The notes below the pieces were generated by a model. That model was given only the letters and a program-made list of their open reading frames with translations, searched no databases and was not told where the DNA came from. From the NCBI GenBank assembly GCA_963792405.1, contig CAWBVU010000006.1:868001-932000 (forward strand): DNA of 64,000 bases, in the 5' to 3' direction. The DNA comes from SZUA-442 sp963792405. Lineage in GTDB: Bacteria; Actinomycetota; Acidimicrobiia; Spongiisociales; UBA5794. The position numbers and the translations under genes are program-made. This document shows positions 51,413 through 59,424 of the stretch, piece after piece (the stretch's first letter is position 1; each line of letters starts with the position of its first letter).

Positions 51413-53725
51413 ATGGTCACGACCGTTCCGACGAGGCACCCACAGGATCCTCCGTGGCCGTCGGAACGGGGGCCGTACCTCCTCCTCGTCGACGCCTCGA
51501 GCTCGCTCGAGGCGAAGCTCATCAGCGAGTGGTTCGGCAGGGTCGGAGCCGTGCTCCACGATCCCGTCGACGTGTTCCGGATCCCGCCCTCGCGGCGCCG
51601 GAGGCCCTTCGCGAGCGTTGATCCCATGATCGACCAGCGACTGACGCACGAGGACGACCCGCTCCTCGTACCCGTCCGCGTGGCGTGGCTCCCGAGGGAA
51701 CACGACGGCCTACGTCGCGTCACGATCCGCGACAGCCTCCGGATCGGCGACCCGAGGGACCCGAACACGTTCCAGCAGCGAGCCATCCTCGCGAAGGACC
51801 CCGACCGTGTCCGCATCGTGGTCGGCGACCCCGCCAGGCGCTCCCAGATCGAGCGTCGATGGATCGAGCCCGAAGGCAGGGGGCCGGCCGACGGCACGAC
51901 GCTCGGCGAGTTCATCGCCCTCCAGGCATGGCTCGCGTTGGAACGGTCAGAACGGCGGCTCAGGGGCCAGCGCTACAAGGTCCCCAAGTTCCTCGAGGAG
52001 GACTTGTTCTGGAGCAGGCCGTTCCAGCACGGCGTCCAGCGACTCGCTGATCTCGAGGGCAAAACGGTCACGCGCATGCAGCAGAGGACGAAGCGCTACC
52101 TCAAGGAAGTCGCCGCCGAGCACTCCCCCTACGTCATCGACCTCGTCAACCACGTCACGTCGGTCCTGATCCGCACCGCCCACCAGAGCGTCGACTATTC
52201 CACCGAGGAGCTGCGCGAGGTCTTCGCACTCGGCGAATCGGACCCCCTCGTATTCCTCCCCTCGCACAAGTCGAACTTCGACCATCTCGTGTTCCAGCAC
52301 GTGCTGTTCGAGAACGAGCTGCCGCTGAACCACACGGCGGGTGGCATCAACATGAACTTCTTCCTGATCGGCCCCCTGCTGCGCAGGGCGGGGATCTTCT
52401 TCATCCGCCGGGAGTTCAAGGACAACGAGCCGTACAAGTTCGTGCTCCGCCAGTACCTCGACTACCTGCTGGAGAAGCGCTTCGCGCTCGAGTGGTACAT
52501 CGAGGGGGGCCGGTCACGGACCGGCAAGCTGCGGGAGCCCCGCCTCGGCCTGCTCGCCTATGTGACCGATTCGTACCAACGGGGCATCATCGACGACCTC
52601 ATCCTCGTGCCCGTCTCGATCAACTACGACCAGATCGCCGACGTCGGTGCCTACGCCGCCGAGCAGCGGGGCAAGGAGAAGCAGAAGGAATCGCTCATGT
52701 GGGCCGTGAAGTTCATCACGGGCCTCCGGCGGCGCCACGGCAGCATCCACATCCGGTTCGGGCGCCCCCTTCCGATCAGTAGCCGCATCGGCCGAGATGA
52801 CGACCTGTCCTCCCCCGAGGGCCTCCTCGCCCTCCCCAAGGTTGCCTTCGAGGTCTCGACGCGGATCAACGACGCCACCCCGATCACGACGACCGGTCTC
52901 ATCACGCTCGCCCTGCTGTCGGCCGGATCCCGAGGCTTCACGCTCGACGAAGTGATGGACATCCTCGATCCGTTCCTCGAGTTCATCCAGGAGCGCGCCC
53001 TCCCCACCACCTTCGGATGGACGCTCTCGCGCGACGCCGTGCAGTCCGGGCTCGAGGCCCTCGAGGCCAACGACGTCGTGGAGCGCACGGAGGGGCTCAC
53101 CGAGACCCTCTGGTCCATCGGTCCCGACCAGTACCTCGAGGCCGCCTACTACCGGAACACCATCATCCACTTCTTCGTCACCATCGGCATCACGGAGCTC
53201 GCACTCGCCCTCGGAGTCGTCGACGGGCGAGCGATGGATGAGGACGCGGTCATCGACCGGGCGTTCGAACTCCGCGACCTCCTGAAGTTCGAGTTCTTCT
53301 TCTCCTCAAAGAAGGAGTACGCCGACGAGATCCGAATGGAGCTCGCCCGGTACCGGATCGATGGTTCGGCATCCCCCGAGGCACCGGTCGTCGTCGACCT
53401 CTCGGCGATGCAACCTGCGAAGAGCCCGATCGTCCTGCGACCCTTCCTCGAGGCCTATTTCGCCGTGGCGTCCGCACTGGTGACCTTCGGGGACACACCT
53501 ACCTCCGTCAAGGAGCTCGAGAAGGCGTCGCTCCTGATGGGGGAACAGCTGTATCACCGCGGCGAGATCAAGAACCACGAAGCAGTATCCACGACGCTCT
53601 TCACCTCCGGTGTCGAGCTCGCCGAGAATCGCGGCCTCCTCGACCTCGGCGGGGTCGAGCGCCGCGCATTCCAGGAGGAACTCGCGGCGACGCTTCGCGC
53701 TCTCGAGGGCATCGCCCGGGTGTGA
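51413..53725 (+). CDS. plsB: Glycerol-3-phosphate 1-O-acyltransferase PlsB
   Basis: PlsB makes lysophosphatidic acid from glycerol 3-phosphate and acyl-CoA or acyl-ACP at the membrane. The 770-residue protein has the catalytic HKSNFD motif (His285 to Asp290), the GIFFIRREFKD block II, the EGGRSRTGK block III (Glu364 region) that binds the phosphate, and the VPVSINYDQI block IV. Length and N-terminal extension fit the PlsB/GPAT branch found in some Actinomycetota in addition to PlsX/Y. It follows a helical small protein closely. A second, PlsC-like acyltransferase lies 2 kb upstream on the other strand. Confidence 0.92.
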   Translation: MVTTVPTRHPQDPPWPSERGPYLLLVDASSSLEAKLISEWFGRVGAVLHDPVDVFRIPPSRRRRPFASVDPMIDQRLTHEDDPLLVPVRVAWLPREHDGLRRVTIRDSLRIGDPRDPNTFQQRAILAKDPDRVRIVVGDPARRSQIERRWIEPEGRGPADGTTLGEFIALQAWLALERSERRLRGQRYKVPKFLEEDLFWSRPFQHGVQRLADLEGKTVTRMQQRTKRYLKEVAAEHSPYVIDLVNHVTSVLIRTAHQSVDYSTEELREVFALGESDPLVFLPSHKSNFDHLVFQHVLFENELPLNHTAGGINMNFFLIGPLLRRAGIFFIRREFKDNEPYKFVLRQYLDYLLEKRFALEWYIEGGRSRTGKLREPRLGLLAYVTDSYQRGIIDDLILVPVSINYDQIADVGAYAAEQRGKEKQKESLMWAVKFITGLRRRHGSIHIRFGRPLPISSRIGRDDDLSSPEGLLALPKVAFEVSTRINDATPITTTGLITLALLSAGSRGFTLDEVMDILDPFLEFIQERALPTTFGWTLSRDAVQSGLEALEANDVVERTEGLTETLWSIGPDQYLEAAYYRNTIIHFFVTIGITELALALGVVDGRAMDEDAVIDRAFELRDLLKFEFFFSSKKEYADEIRMELARYRIDGSASPEAPVVVDLSAMQPAKSPIVLRPFLEAYFAVASALVTFGDTPTSVKELEKASLLMGEQLYHRGEIKNHEAVSTTLFTSGVELAENRGLLDLGGVERRAFQEELAATLRALEGIARV

Positions 53726-53901
53726 CGGCCCCGTTCGATCGCCCGAGCCGATCGCACCCACCCGACCTCCGTCCTCGCCCTCCCGAGCCCCCGCATGGGT
53801 CGATCGACCCAGAATGGCCCTCAACTTCCTGCCGACACTGCCGATACACCAGAGAGGGCAAGCGGAGTCGTGCGTCATGCGCACGTAGGAGTAGTTGGTC
53901 G

Positions 53902-54606
53902 ATGACGACGGACATGCAGCAGGACACGTCGTCCTCTGCGCCCGAGCGCGACGAGGACCGGGAGCTCGCTGATCCCAGGGTCGCCGCAGGTGAAGAGGCG
54001 AATGCACTGATGGCCAAGACACGGTACGACGCCTACCGGCTGGTGACCGAGGCACGCACGGAGGCCGAGACGATCCTCGCCGAGGCACGTACCGAGGCTG
54101 CAGAGATCGTCCGCTCCGCGCAGCTCCAGGCGGAATCGATCATCGATGCCGCCCACCTCGAGGCGTCCGAGTTCCGGGCCAAGGCTCCCGCTGCCGACAC
54201 CGGTGACCACGTCGCCGATCCATCCGCCGCGACCGGTGCCGACGTTGCCGAGCTCGAGGCAGAGCATGCTGAGCTCACCCAGAGGGTGTCGACCCTTCGC
54301 GGCCTCGCCGACCAGCTCGAACAGCGCTTCGCCGCCCTTGCGGCATCCGCCCAACCCACGGAGCCGGTCGCGCCTCGCGAGATCGACGTTGCGGCGCTCG
54401 GGCCATCCCAGGCTCCCGTCCTCGACTACTCACCGTCGGTCCCCCATCCCGTGGCGGCACCCGACACCGAGCCCGAAGCACCGGCCGAACGCGGATCGTT
54501 CTACAGCAGGCGGTCCGCGAAGCTCCCGAGCATCGGCGACGCAGGTGGCAAGAGCGCCCTCGACATGATGCGGGCCATCCGGGCGAACAGGGACGCCGAC
54601 AGCTGA
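53902..54606 (+). CDS. Coiled-coil protein with DivIVA-like helical region, unknown function
   Basis: The 234-residue product has an acidic start, then a continuous heptad-rich helix (about residues 32-92) with repeated ARTEAETILAEARTEAAEIV-type units, like the coiled coil of DivIVA/Wag31 or F-ATPase b subunits, another short coil (AELEAEHAELTQRVSTLRGLAD), and a proline-rich disordered tail ending in LDMMRAIRANRD. No membrane segment or N-terminal DivIVA crossed-loop motif. AGGAG precedes the ATG by about ten bases. It lies after plsB, suggesting a role near the membrane or pole. Function unknown. Confidence 0.72.
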   Translation: MTTDMQQDTSSSAPERDEDRELADPRVAAGEEANALMAKTRYDAYRLVTEARTEAETILAEARTEAAEIVRSAQLQAESIIDAAHLEASEFRAKAPAADTGDHVADPSAATGADVAELEAEHAELTQRVSTLRGLADQLEQRFAALAASAQPTEPVAPREIDVAALGPSQAPVLDYSPSVPHPVAAPDTEPEAPAERGSFYSRRSAKLPSIGDAGGKSALDMMRAIRANRDADS

Positions 54607-54664
54607 CCACCCGCCCTGCGGGTCGTGATGGGGATCCGACGCGAGCGGGACGTCGCCTGCGACG

Positions 54665-55288
54665 TCAGGCGTAGAAGGGGTTCGTGCCCAGCGAGTGGTC
54701 GGTCACGTCGACCACCTCGTCGATCTCGGGGATCGCCTCGAGGATGGATCGCTCGATCCCCTGCCGGAGGGTCACGGCCGCGAGACCACATCCCTGGCAC
54801 CCACCGCCGAGCTCCAGCATCGCCACCGACCCTTCGACCGCAACGAGGTGGGCGACGCCGCCGTGGGACGCGATCGCGGGGTTGATCCGCTCCGAGAGGA
54901 GGGTGCGGACCTTCTCCTCCGGCGTTCCGCTGAGTTCGAGGTCGCCGAGTTCTCCGCCGGGGAGCGTGGGGGTGGGCACATTCGGATTGCGCATCACGAG
55001 TCCGGGTCCCGTCCCGTCCCCTGTGAGGTCCAGTACGGCCCCTCGGAGGTTGTCCACGGAGTCGAGTGCGATCGCCACCGGGAGACCCCCGTGGTCCTCG
55101 ATCAGATCCGACTCGCCGATGTCCTCGGGTCGGAGGAATGCGGTCTCGTACAGGAAACCCTGGGAACCGACGCCGATGATCCTGAGCCCGAGGTGGAGGT
55201 CTGGGATGCCCTCGCCGTCGCGCAGCGCGAGGATCTTCTCCAGCGCGGACTCCGTGATTTCAACGATGGACGTAGTGGTATCGGTCAT
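54665..55288 (-). CDS. nfuA: Fe-S cluster carrier of the NfuA type (A-type-like domain plus NifU domain)
   Basis: The 207-residue protein has an N-terminal HesB/IscA-like domain (about 1-110) without cysteines, as in NfuA where that domain is degenerate, then a C-terminal NifU domain with the CxxC cluster site in ELGGGCQGCGLA. The ATG at 55288 is chosen because the conserved IVEITESALEKI start follows it. NfuA dimers hold a [4Fe-4S] cluster between the CxxC pairs and hand it to apo-enzymes under stress. No other Fe-S assembly genes are near. Identification of the domain pair is firm. Confidence 0.87.
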   Translation of the reverse strand: MTDTTTSIVEITESALEKILALRDGEGIPDLHLGLRIIGVGSQGFLYETAFLRPEDIGESDLIEDHGGLPVAIALDSVDNLRGAVLDLTGDGTGPGLVMRNPNVPTPTLPGGELGDLELSGTPEEKVRTLLSERINPAIASHGGVAHLVAVEGSVAMLELGGGCQGCGLAAVTLRQGIERSILEAIPEIDEVVDVTDHSLGTNPFYA

Positions 55289-55390
55289 GATCGCCGGATG
55301 GTACCGCCGCGGCCCCGGGTACCGCGACGCCCGGACCATGATCGCGCGTGAGCGCGGTAGGAGACCAGAAGGCGGTGTACGACGCAGCGA

Positions 55391-55678
55391 TCAGGGGCGA
55401 AGCGTGACCAGCGTGTTCGTCCGCAGGTCGAGGATCTGCTCGTCCGGACTCGACCGGTCCGCGATCCACCTGGCGAGGGTCTCCCCCGGTACGCGGACGA
55501 CCCACCACATGACATCCTTCGTCCCGGACGCCCGCATCGCCTTCCACCTGGCACGTGCAACGTCGATCGCATCGGCCTCGACGTCGAACTCGCCGAGGAC
55601 GAGCTCCGAGGTCCCGGGGAACGGACGGCCCGGTTCGGGCGAGGGCTCACAGAACTCGATGACCTCGAATGCCACCAT
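55391..55678 (-). CDS. Small protein of unknown function
   Basis: The 95-residue product has no membrane segment and reads VAFEVIEFCEP, a Pro-rich turn, then a helix DAIDVARARWKAMRASG and strands KDVMWWVVRVPGETLARWI. GGAGGGAGGT directly precedes the ATG at 55678; a GTG next to it has better spacing. It lies 100 bases from nfuA in the same direction. No family recognised. Confidence 0.6.
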   Translation of the reverse strand: MVAFEVIEFCEPSPEPGRPFPGTSELVLGEFDVEADAIDVARARWKAMRASGTKDVMWWVVRVPGETLARWIADRSSPDEQILDLRTNTLVTLRP

Positions 55679-56064
55679 ACCTCCCTCCACCGGCGCGCAA
55701 CCGGCGTCCACCTTCGACCACCTGGGCCCCATCGTGGGGGCGCCCACGATCCGCCCGGTGCCCATCGGACGGCTCGCACGGGCATCGTACCAACGGCATC
55801 TCGGCGCGGACAGGGCCATCCCTGCGGATCCAAAAGGACTAGGCCGTTCGTCGGAGCTCGCGCGCGCAGCGATCCACGACCCTTTCCACCGTCGTCGCCG
55901 GGCTCCCGAGGAGGGCTCGCCCAGCACGGCATTCGGAAGGGCGAAGGACGTCGAGTGTCCGATGCCGTACGGAAGCGTGAAACGCGGCGTATCGTTTCGT
56001 AGTCGAACGCGCAGCGCAGCCGGGCACGGCGCGTCCCCTCCCTCGACCGAGAGCTGGCGCCACC
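55679..56064. other. Divergent intergenic region, no gene seen
   Basis: This 386-base gap lies between the small minus-strand gene and the nitronate monooxygenase-like gene. No frame with a ribosome site and recognisable product was found, nor a clear operator or RNA fold. It should hold both promoters. Confidence 0.5.
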
Positions 56065-57498
56065 ATGACACGAGACCTACCGATCATCATCCAGGGCGGC
56101 ATGGGCGCGGCGGTCTCGGATTGGCGCCTCGCTCGCGCCGTATCGTCATACGGACAGCTCGGCGTCGTGTCGGGCACCGCCCTCGATGCCATCCTCGCCA
56201 GGCGCCTCCAGATGGGCGACCCAGGGGGCCATATGCGACGTGCGTTGGCAGCCTTCCCCCTCCCCGACGTCGCCACCCGGATCATCGATCGCTACTTCAT
56301 CGAGGGCGGGAAGGCACCGAACGAGCGCTTCACCACGAAGCCGATGGTCAGCCACAAGCCATCCGCTCGTACCCTCGAGCTCATCGTCGCCGGCAACTTC
56401 GTCGAGGTGTTCCTCGCCAAGGAGGGACACGGAAACCCCGTCGGGATCAACTTCCTCGAGAAGATCCAGGTGCCGACGCTCCCGTCCCTCTACGGTGCGA
56501 TGCTCGCCGGCGTCGACTACATCCTGATGGGCGCAGGTATCCCGAGGGCGATCCCCGGCATCCTCGATCGCCTCGCAGAGGGATTCGACGTCGAGATGCG
56601 CATCGACGTCAAGGACTCCACCGACAAGGGAGACCCCTTCGTGCGGTTCTCCCCTGCCGCATTCGCCATGCAGATGGCGGGGAGGCTCCCGCGTCCGAAG
56701 TTCCTCGCGATCGTGTCGTCCCACGTGCTCGCCAAGATGCTCGCCACGAAGGCCTCCGGCGAGGTCGACGGGTTCGTGGTCGAGCTCCCCGTCGCCGGAG
56801 GCCACAACGCACCGCCTCGCGCCAAGGGAGAGTTCAACGAGCTCGGCGAGCCCATCTACGGTGAGCGGGACATCCCGGACTTCCAGGCCATCAAGGATCT
56901 GGGCAAGCCGTTCTGGATCGCGGGCGGGTACGGCGAACCCGACCAGGTCGTGGCCGCACTCGACATGGGCGCAGCAGGAGTCCAGGTCGGCACCGCATTC
57001 GCCTACTGCAACGAGTCCGGCTTCACGCGTGAGGTCAAGGACGAGGTGATCGAGCGGTCGAGGGTGGGCACGGTCGATGTCTACACGGACGCGATCGCCT
57101 CCCCGACCGGGTTCCCCTTCAAGGTCGTCCAACTCGACGACACGCTCTCGAACCCGAGGGTCTACGAGAAGCGCGAGCGGGTGTGCGACCTCGGCTACCT
57201 CCGCCACGCATATGAGCGCGAGGACGGGTCCACGGGGTGGCGCTGCCCCTCCGAGCCGGTCGAGGACTACCTGGCCAAGGGCGGAGCGATCGAGGACACG
57301 ATCGGGCGCAAGTGCCTCTGCAATTCGCTCGTCGCCAACATCGGCATGCCGCAGATCCAGAGGAGCGGCGAGATCGAGCAGATGCTCATCACCTCGGGGG
57401 ATGACGCGTCCAGGGTCGCCCGATTCGCACCCGAGGGGTCGACCGAGTACTCGGCCGCTGACGTCCTCGACTACCTGCTCAGCGGCGTCGCCGTCTGA
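56065..57498 (+). CDS. Nitronate monooxygenase-like flavoenzyme (2-nitropropane dioxygenase family)
   Basis: The 477-residue protein has the FMN-binding TIM-barrel pattern: IIIQGGMGAAVSDWRLA start, GVVSGTALDAI, VEVFLAKEGH, the phosphate-binding FWIAGGYGEPDQVVAALDMGAAGVQVGTAFA block (read as pattern) with GGYG and GVQVGTAF. A catalytic His of class I enzymes is likely in VAGGHNAPPR. The C-terminal third carries CDLGYLRHAY, a GWRCPSEPV stretch and GRKCLCNSLVANIG, an extension found in a longer subfamily with conserved cysteines. It oxidises nitronates or a related acid; PfaD-type trans-enoyl reductases share the fold. Substrate not decided. Confidence 0.82.
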   Translation: MTRDLPIIIQGGMGAAVSDWRLARAVSSYGQLGVVSGTALDAILARRLQMGDPGGHMRRALAAFPLPDVATRIIDRYFIEGGKAPNERFTTKPMVSHKPSARTLELIVAGNFVEVFLAKEGHGNPVGINFLEKIQVPTLPSLYGAMLAGVDYILMGAGIPRAIPGILDRLAEGFDVEMRIDVKDSTDKGDPFVRFSPAAFAMQMAGRLPRPKFLAIVSSHVLAKMLATKASGEVDGFVVELPVAGGHNAPPRAKGEFNELGEPIYGERDIPDFQAIKDLGKPFWIAGGYGEPDQVVAALDMGAAGVQVGTAFAYCNESGFTREVKDEVIERSRVGTVDVYTDAIASPTGFPFKVVQLDDTLSNPRVYEKRERVCDLGYLRHAYEREDGSTGWRCPSEPVEDYLAKGGAIEDTIGRKCLCNSLVANIGMPQIQRSGEIEQMLITSGDDASRVARFAPEGSTEYSAADVLDYLLSGVAV

Positions 57499-57537
57499 CC
57501 CACGCCCGGTACCACGCCCACGGTCTCGCGCCGATAC

Positions 57538-57585
57538 GGGGAGGGCCGTTCGGCCGTCATGGGGATCGACCGAACAACCCTCCCC
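57538..57585. terminator. Two-part hairpin between convergent genes
   Basis: GGGGAGGG (57538-57545) pairs with CCCTCCCC (57578-57585) and GTTCGG (57548-57553) with CCGAAC (57570-57575), with a 2x2 internal loop and a 16-base loop. It lies between the convergent nitronate monooxygenase-like and GH13 genes and could terminate both. Confidence 0.65.
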
Positions 57586-57700
57586 ATCTCTGCGTCGGCA
57601 TCTGACGCCACAAGACTTGAGTGACGGGACGAAGTCGCGAAAACCGCCCTTCTCCCGAACCGTGGAGATTCGACGCCCCCCGGGGCACGGCAACCGCTCG

Positions 57701-59341
57701 TCACCCGGGCGTGGTGCCGAGCCACACGGCGTCATCGACGCCCAGCATCCGACCCGGGAGGTCGGCGCTCGCGAGAAGCACTGGACGATCCGGAACCTCG
57801 ATGGGCGCGTCGGAGAGGTTGACGACACAGGTCACCTCTCCGCGGCGGAACGCGAGGATGTCGTCGCCCATGTCGATCCACTGGATCTCCTCGTGGTCGA
57901 GCAGGAGCGTTCTCCTCAGTGCGATCGCAGTTCGATACAGCTCGAGCGTGGATCCCGGGACGGCATCCTGCGTCGAGACGGCGAAGGACCCCCACCCTGC
58001 CGGTTGCGGAAGCCATGAGCCGTTGGCCCCGAAGCCGCATGACGCAGGATCCTCCGTCCACGGGATCGGGACACGGCAGCCGTCCCTCCCCTTCTCCGTG
58101 TGGTTCGACTGATGCCACACCGGATCGTCGAGGACCTCCGCGGCGAGGTCGTGGACCTCGGGGAGGCCGAGCTCCTCCCCCTGATACAGGTACACCGACC
58201 CGGGCAGGGCGAACATCAGCAAGGCACCCGCACGCGCACGCCGCAGGCCCTTCTCCGGATCGAGGTCGTCTCGATCGCCCTGGAGGAGCCATGGCTTCGA
58301 TGCGACACCCTGCGGCAGTCCGTATCGCGTGGCGTGTCGGACGACGTCGTGGTTCGAGAGCACCCACGTGGGCACCGTGCCCACCGAGCCCGCACCCGCG
58401 AGCGAATGCTCGATCGCGTCCTTCAGCGTCGACGCGTCCCACTCGGATTCGAGGAACTCGAAGTCGAACACCTGGTGGAACTCATCCGGGCGCAGGTACC
58501 TCGCGAGACGATCCCAGTTCTCCACCCACGCCTCGGCGACCATCACGGTGTCGTCGTACTCATCGAGGACCGAGCGCCATCCCCGAATGATGTCATGGAC
58601 GTCGTCGCGGTCCCAATGGGGATGTTCTGCGCCGTCCCTGGCCTTGTGGTCGAAGTCCTCGGGTTCCGGGATGTCGGGGAAGTCCTGGTCCTTCGCGAGG
58701 CCGTGCGCGACGTCGACTCGGAACCCCACTGCGCCCCGGTCGAGCCAGAACCTCAGGATGTCCCGGAACTCCTTCCTGACGTCGGGGTTCGCCCAATCGA
58801 GGTCCGGTTGGGACGGGTCGAAGAGGTGGAGATACCACTGCCCATCGGGGACACGGGTCCACGTCGAGCCACCGAACACGCTCCGCCAGTTCGTCGGGGG
58901 CTGGCCGCCGCCGGGACCGCGGCCGTCACGGAAGATGTAGCGACCCCGTTCGGGGCTCCCGGCCGACGAGGCGAGCGCGGCTCGGAACCACTCGTGCTCC
59001 GAGGACGTGTGGTTGGGTACGAGATCCACGACGAGTCGGATCCCGAGCTGGCGGGCCTCGGCGATGAGGAGGTCCGCCTCCTCGAGGGTTCCGAACAGAG
59101 GGTTGATGTCGCGATAGTCGGCGACGTCGTAGCCCCCGTCGTTGAGCGGCGACGGGAACCATGGGTTGATCCAAATCGCATCGATCCCGAGGCTGGCGAG
59201 GTAGGGGAGGCGGGATCGGATGCCCGCGATGTCACCTGTTCCGTCGCCGTTGCCGTCTGCGAAGGAGCGGATGTAGATCTGGTAGGTGATGGCGTGACGC
59301 CACCAAGGGGTGTCGGGTGTCTCTGTCCTGGGTACGGTCAT
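57701..59341 (-). CDS. GH13 alpha-glucosidase (oligo-1,6-glucosidase/trehalose-type)
   Basis: The 546-residue protein has the GH13 barrel with region I DLVPNHTS, region II GFRVDVAHG (nucleophile Asp210), region III VMVAEAW (acid Glu270) and region IV LSNHDVVRH (Asp332), plus WWRHAITYQIYIRSFADGNGDGTGD (start pattern) of the alpha-glucosidase subfamily. Aromatic and YQGEELGL loops suit alpha-glucosides such as maltose or isomaltose. CATAAT lies seven bases before the ATG, suggesting a leaderless transcript. No signal peptide, so it acts on imported sugars. Exact bond choice cannot be told. Confidence 0.93.
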   Translation of the reverse strand: MTVPRTETPDTPWWRHAITYQIYIRSFADGNGDGTGDIAGIRSRLPYLASLGIDAIWINPWFPSPLNDGGYDVADYRDINPLFGTLEEADLLIAEARQLGIRLVVDLVPNHTSSEHEWFRAALASSAGSPERGRYIFRDGRGPGGGQPPTNWRSVFGGSTWTRVPDGQWYLHLFDPSQPDLDWANPDVRKEFRDILRFWLDRGAVGFRVDVAHGLAKDQDFPDIPEPEDFDHKARDGAEHPHWDRDDVHDIIRGWRSVLDEYDDTVMVAEAWVENWDRLARYLRPDEFHQVFDFEFLESEWDASTLKDAIEHSLAGAGSVGTVPTWVLSNHDVVRHATRYGLPQGVASKPWLLQGDRDDLDPEKGLRRARAGALLMFALPGSVYLYQGEELGLPEVHDLAAEVLDDPVWHQSNHTEKGRDGCRVPIPWTEDPASCGFGANGSWLPQPAGWGSFAVSTQDAVPGSTLELYRTAIALRRTLLLDHEEIQWIDMGDDILAFRRGEVTCVVNLSDAPIEVPDRPVLLASADLPGRMLGVDDAVWLGTTPG

Positions 59342-59424
59342 GGGCTGAATTATGCCCGTGTGCCGCGTCCGTCGGTCACAGGATTCCGTTCACGTGACCC
59401 GTACGGGGCCGATACCGTACCGAC

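Noticed and set aside
56146..57828. A 560-codon minus-strand frame opposite the nitronate monooxygenase-like gene
   Set aside because: No domain, no ribosome site, and it crosses a clear convergent terminator.
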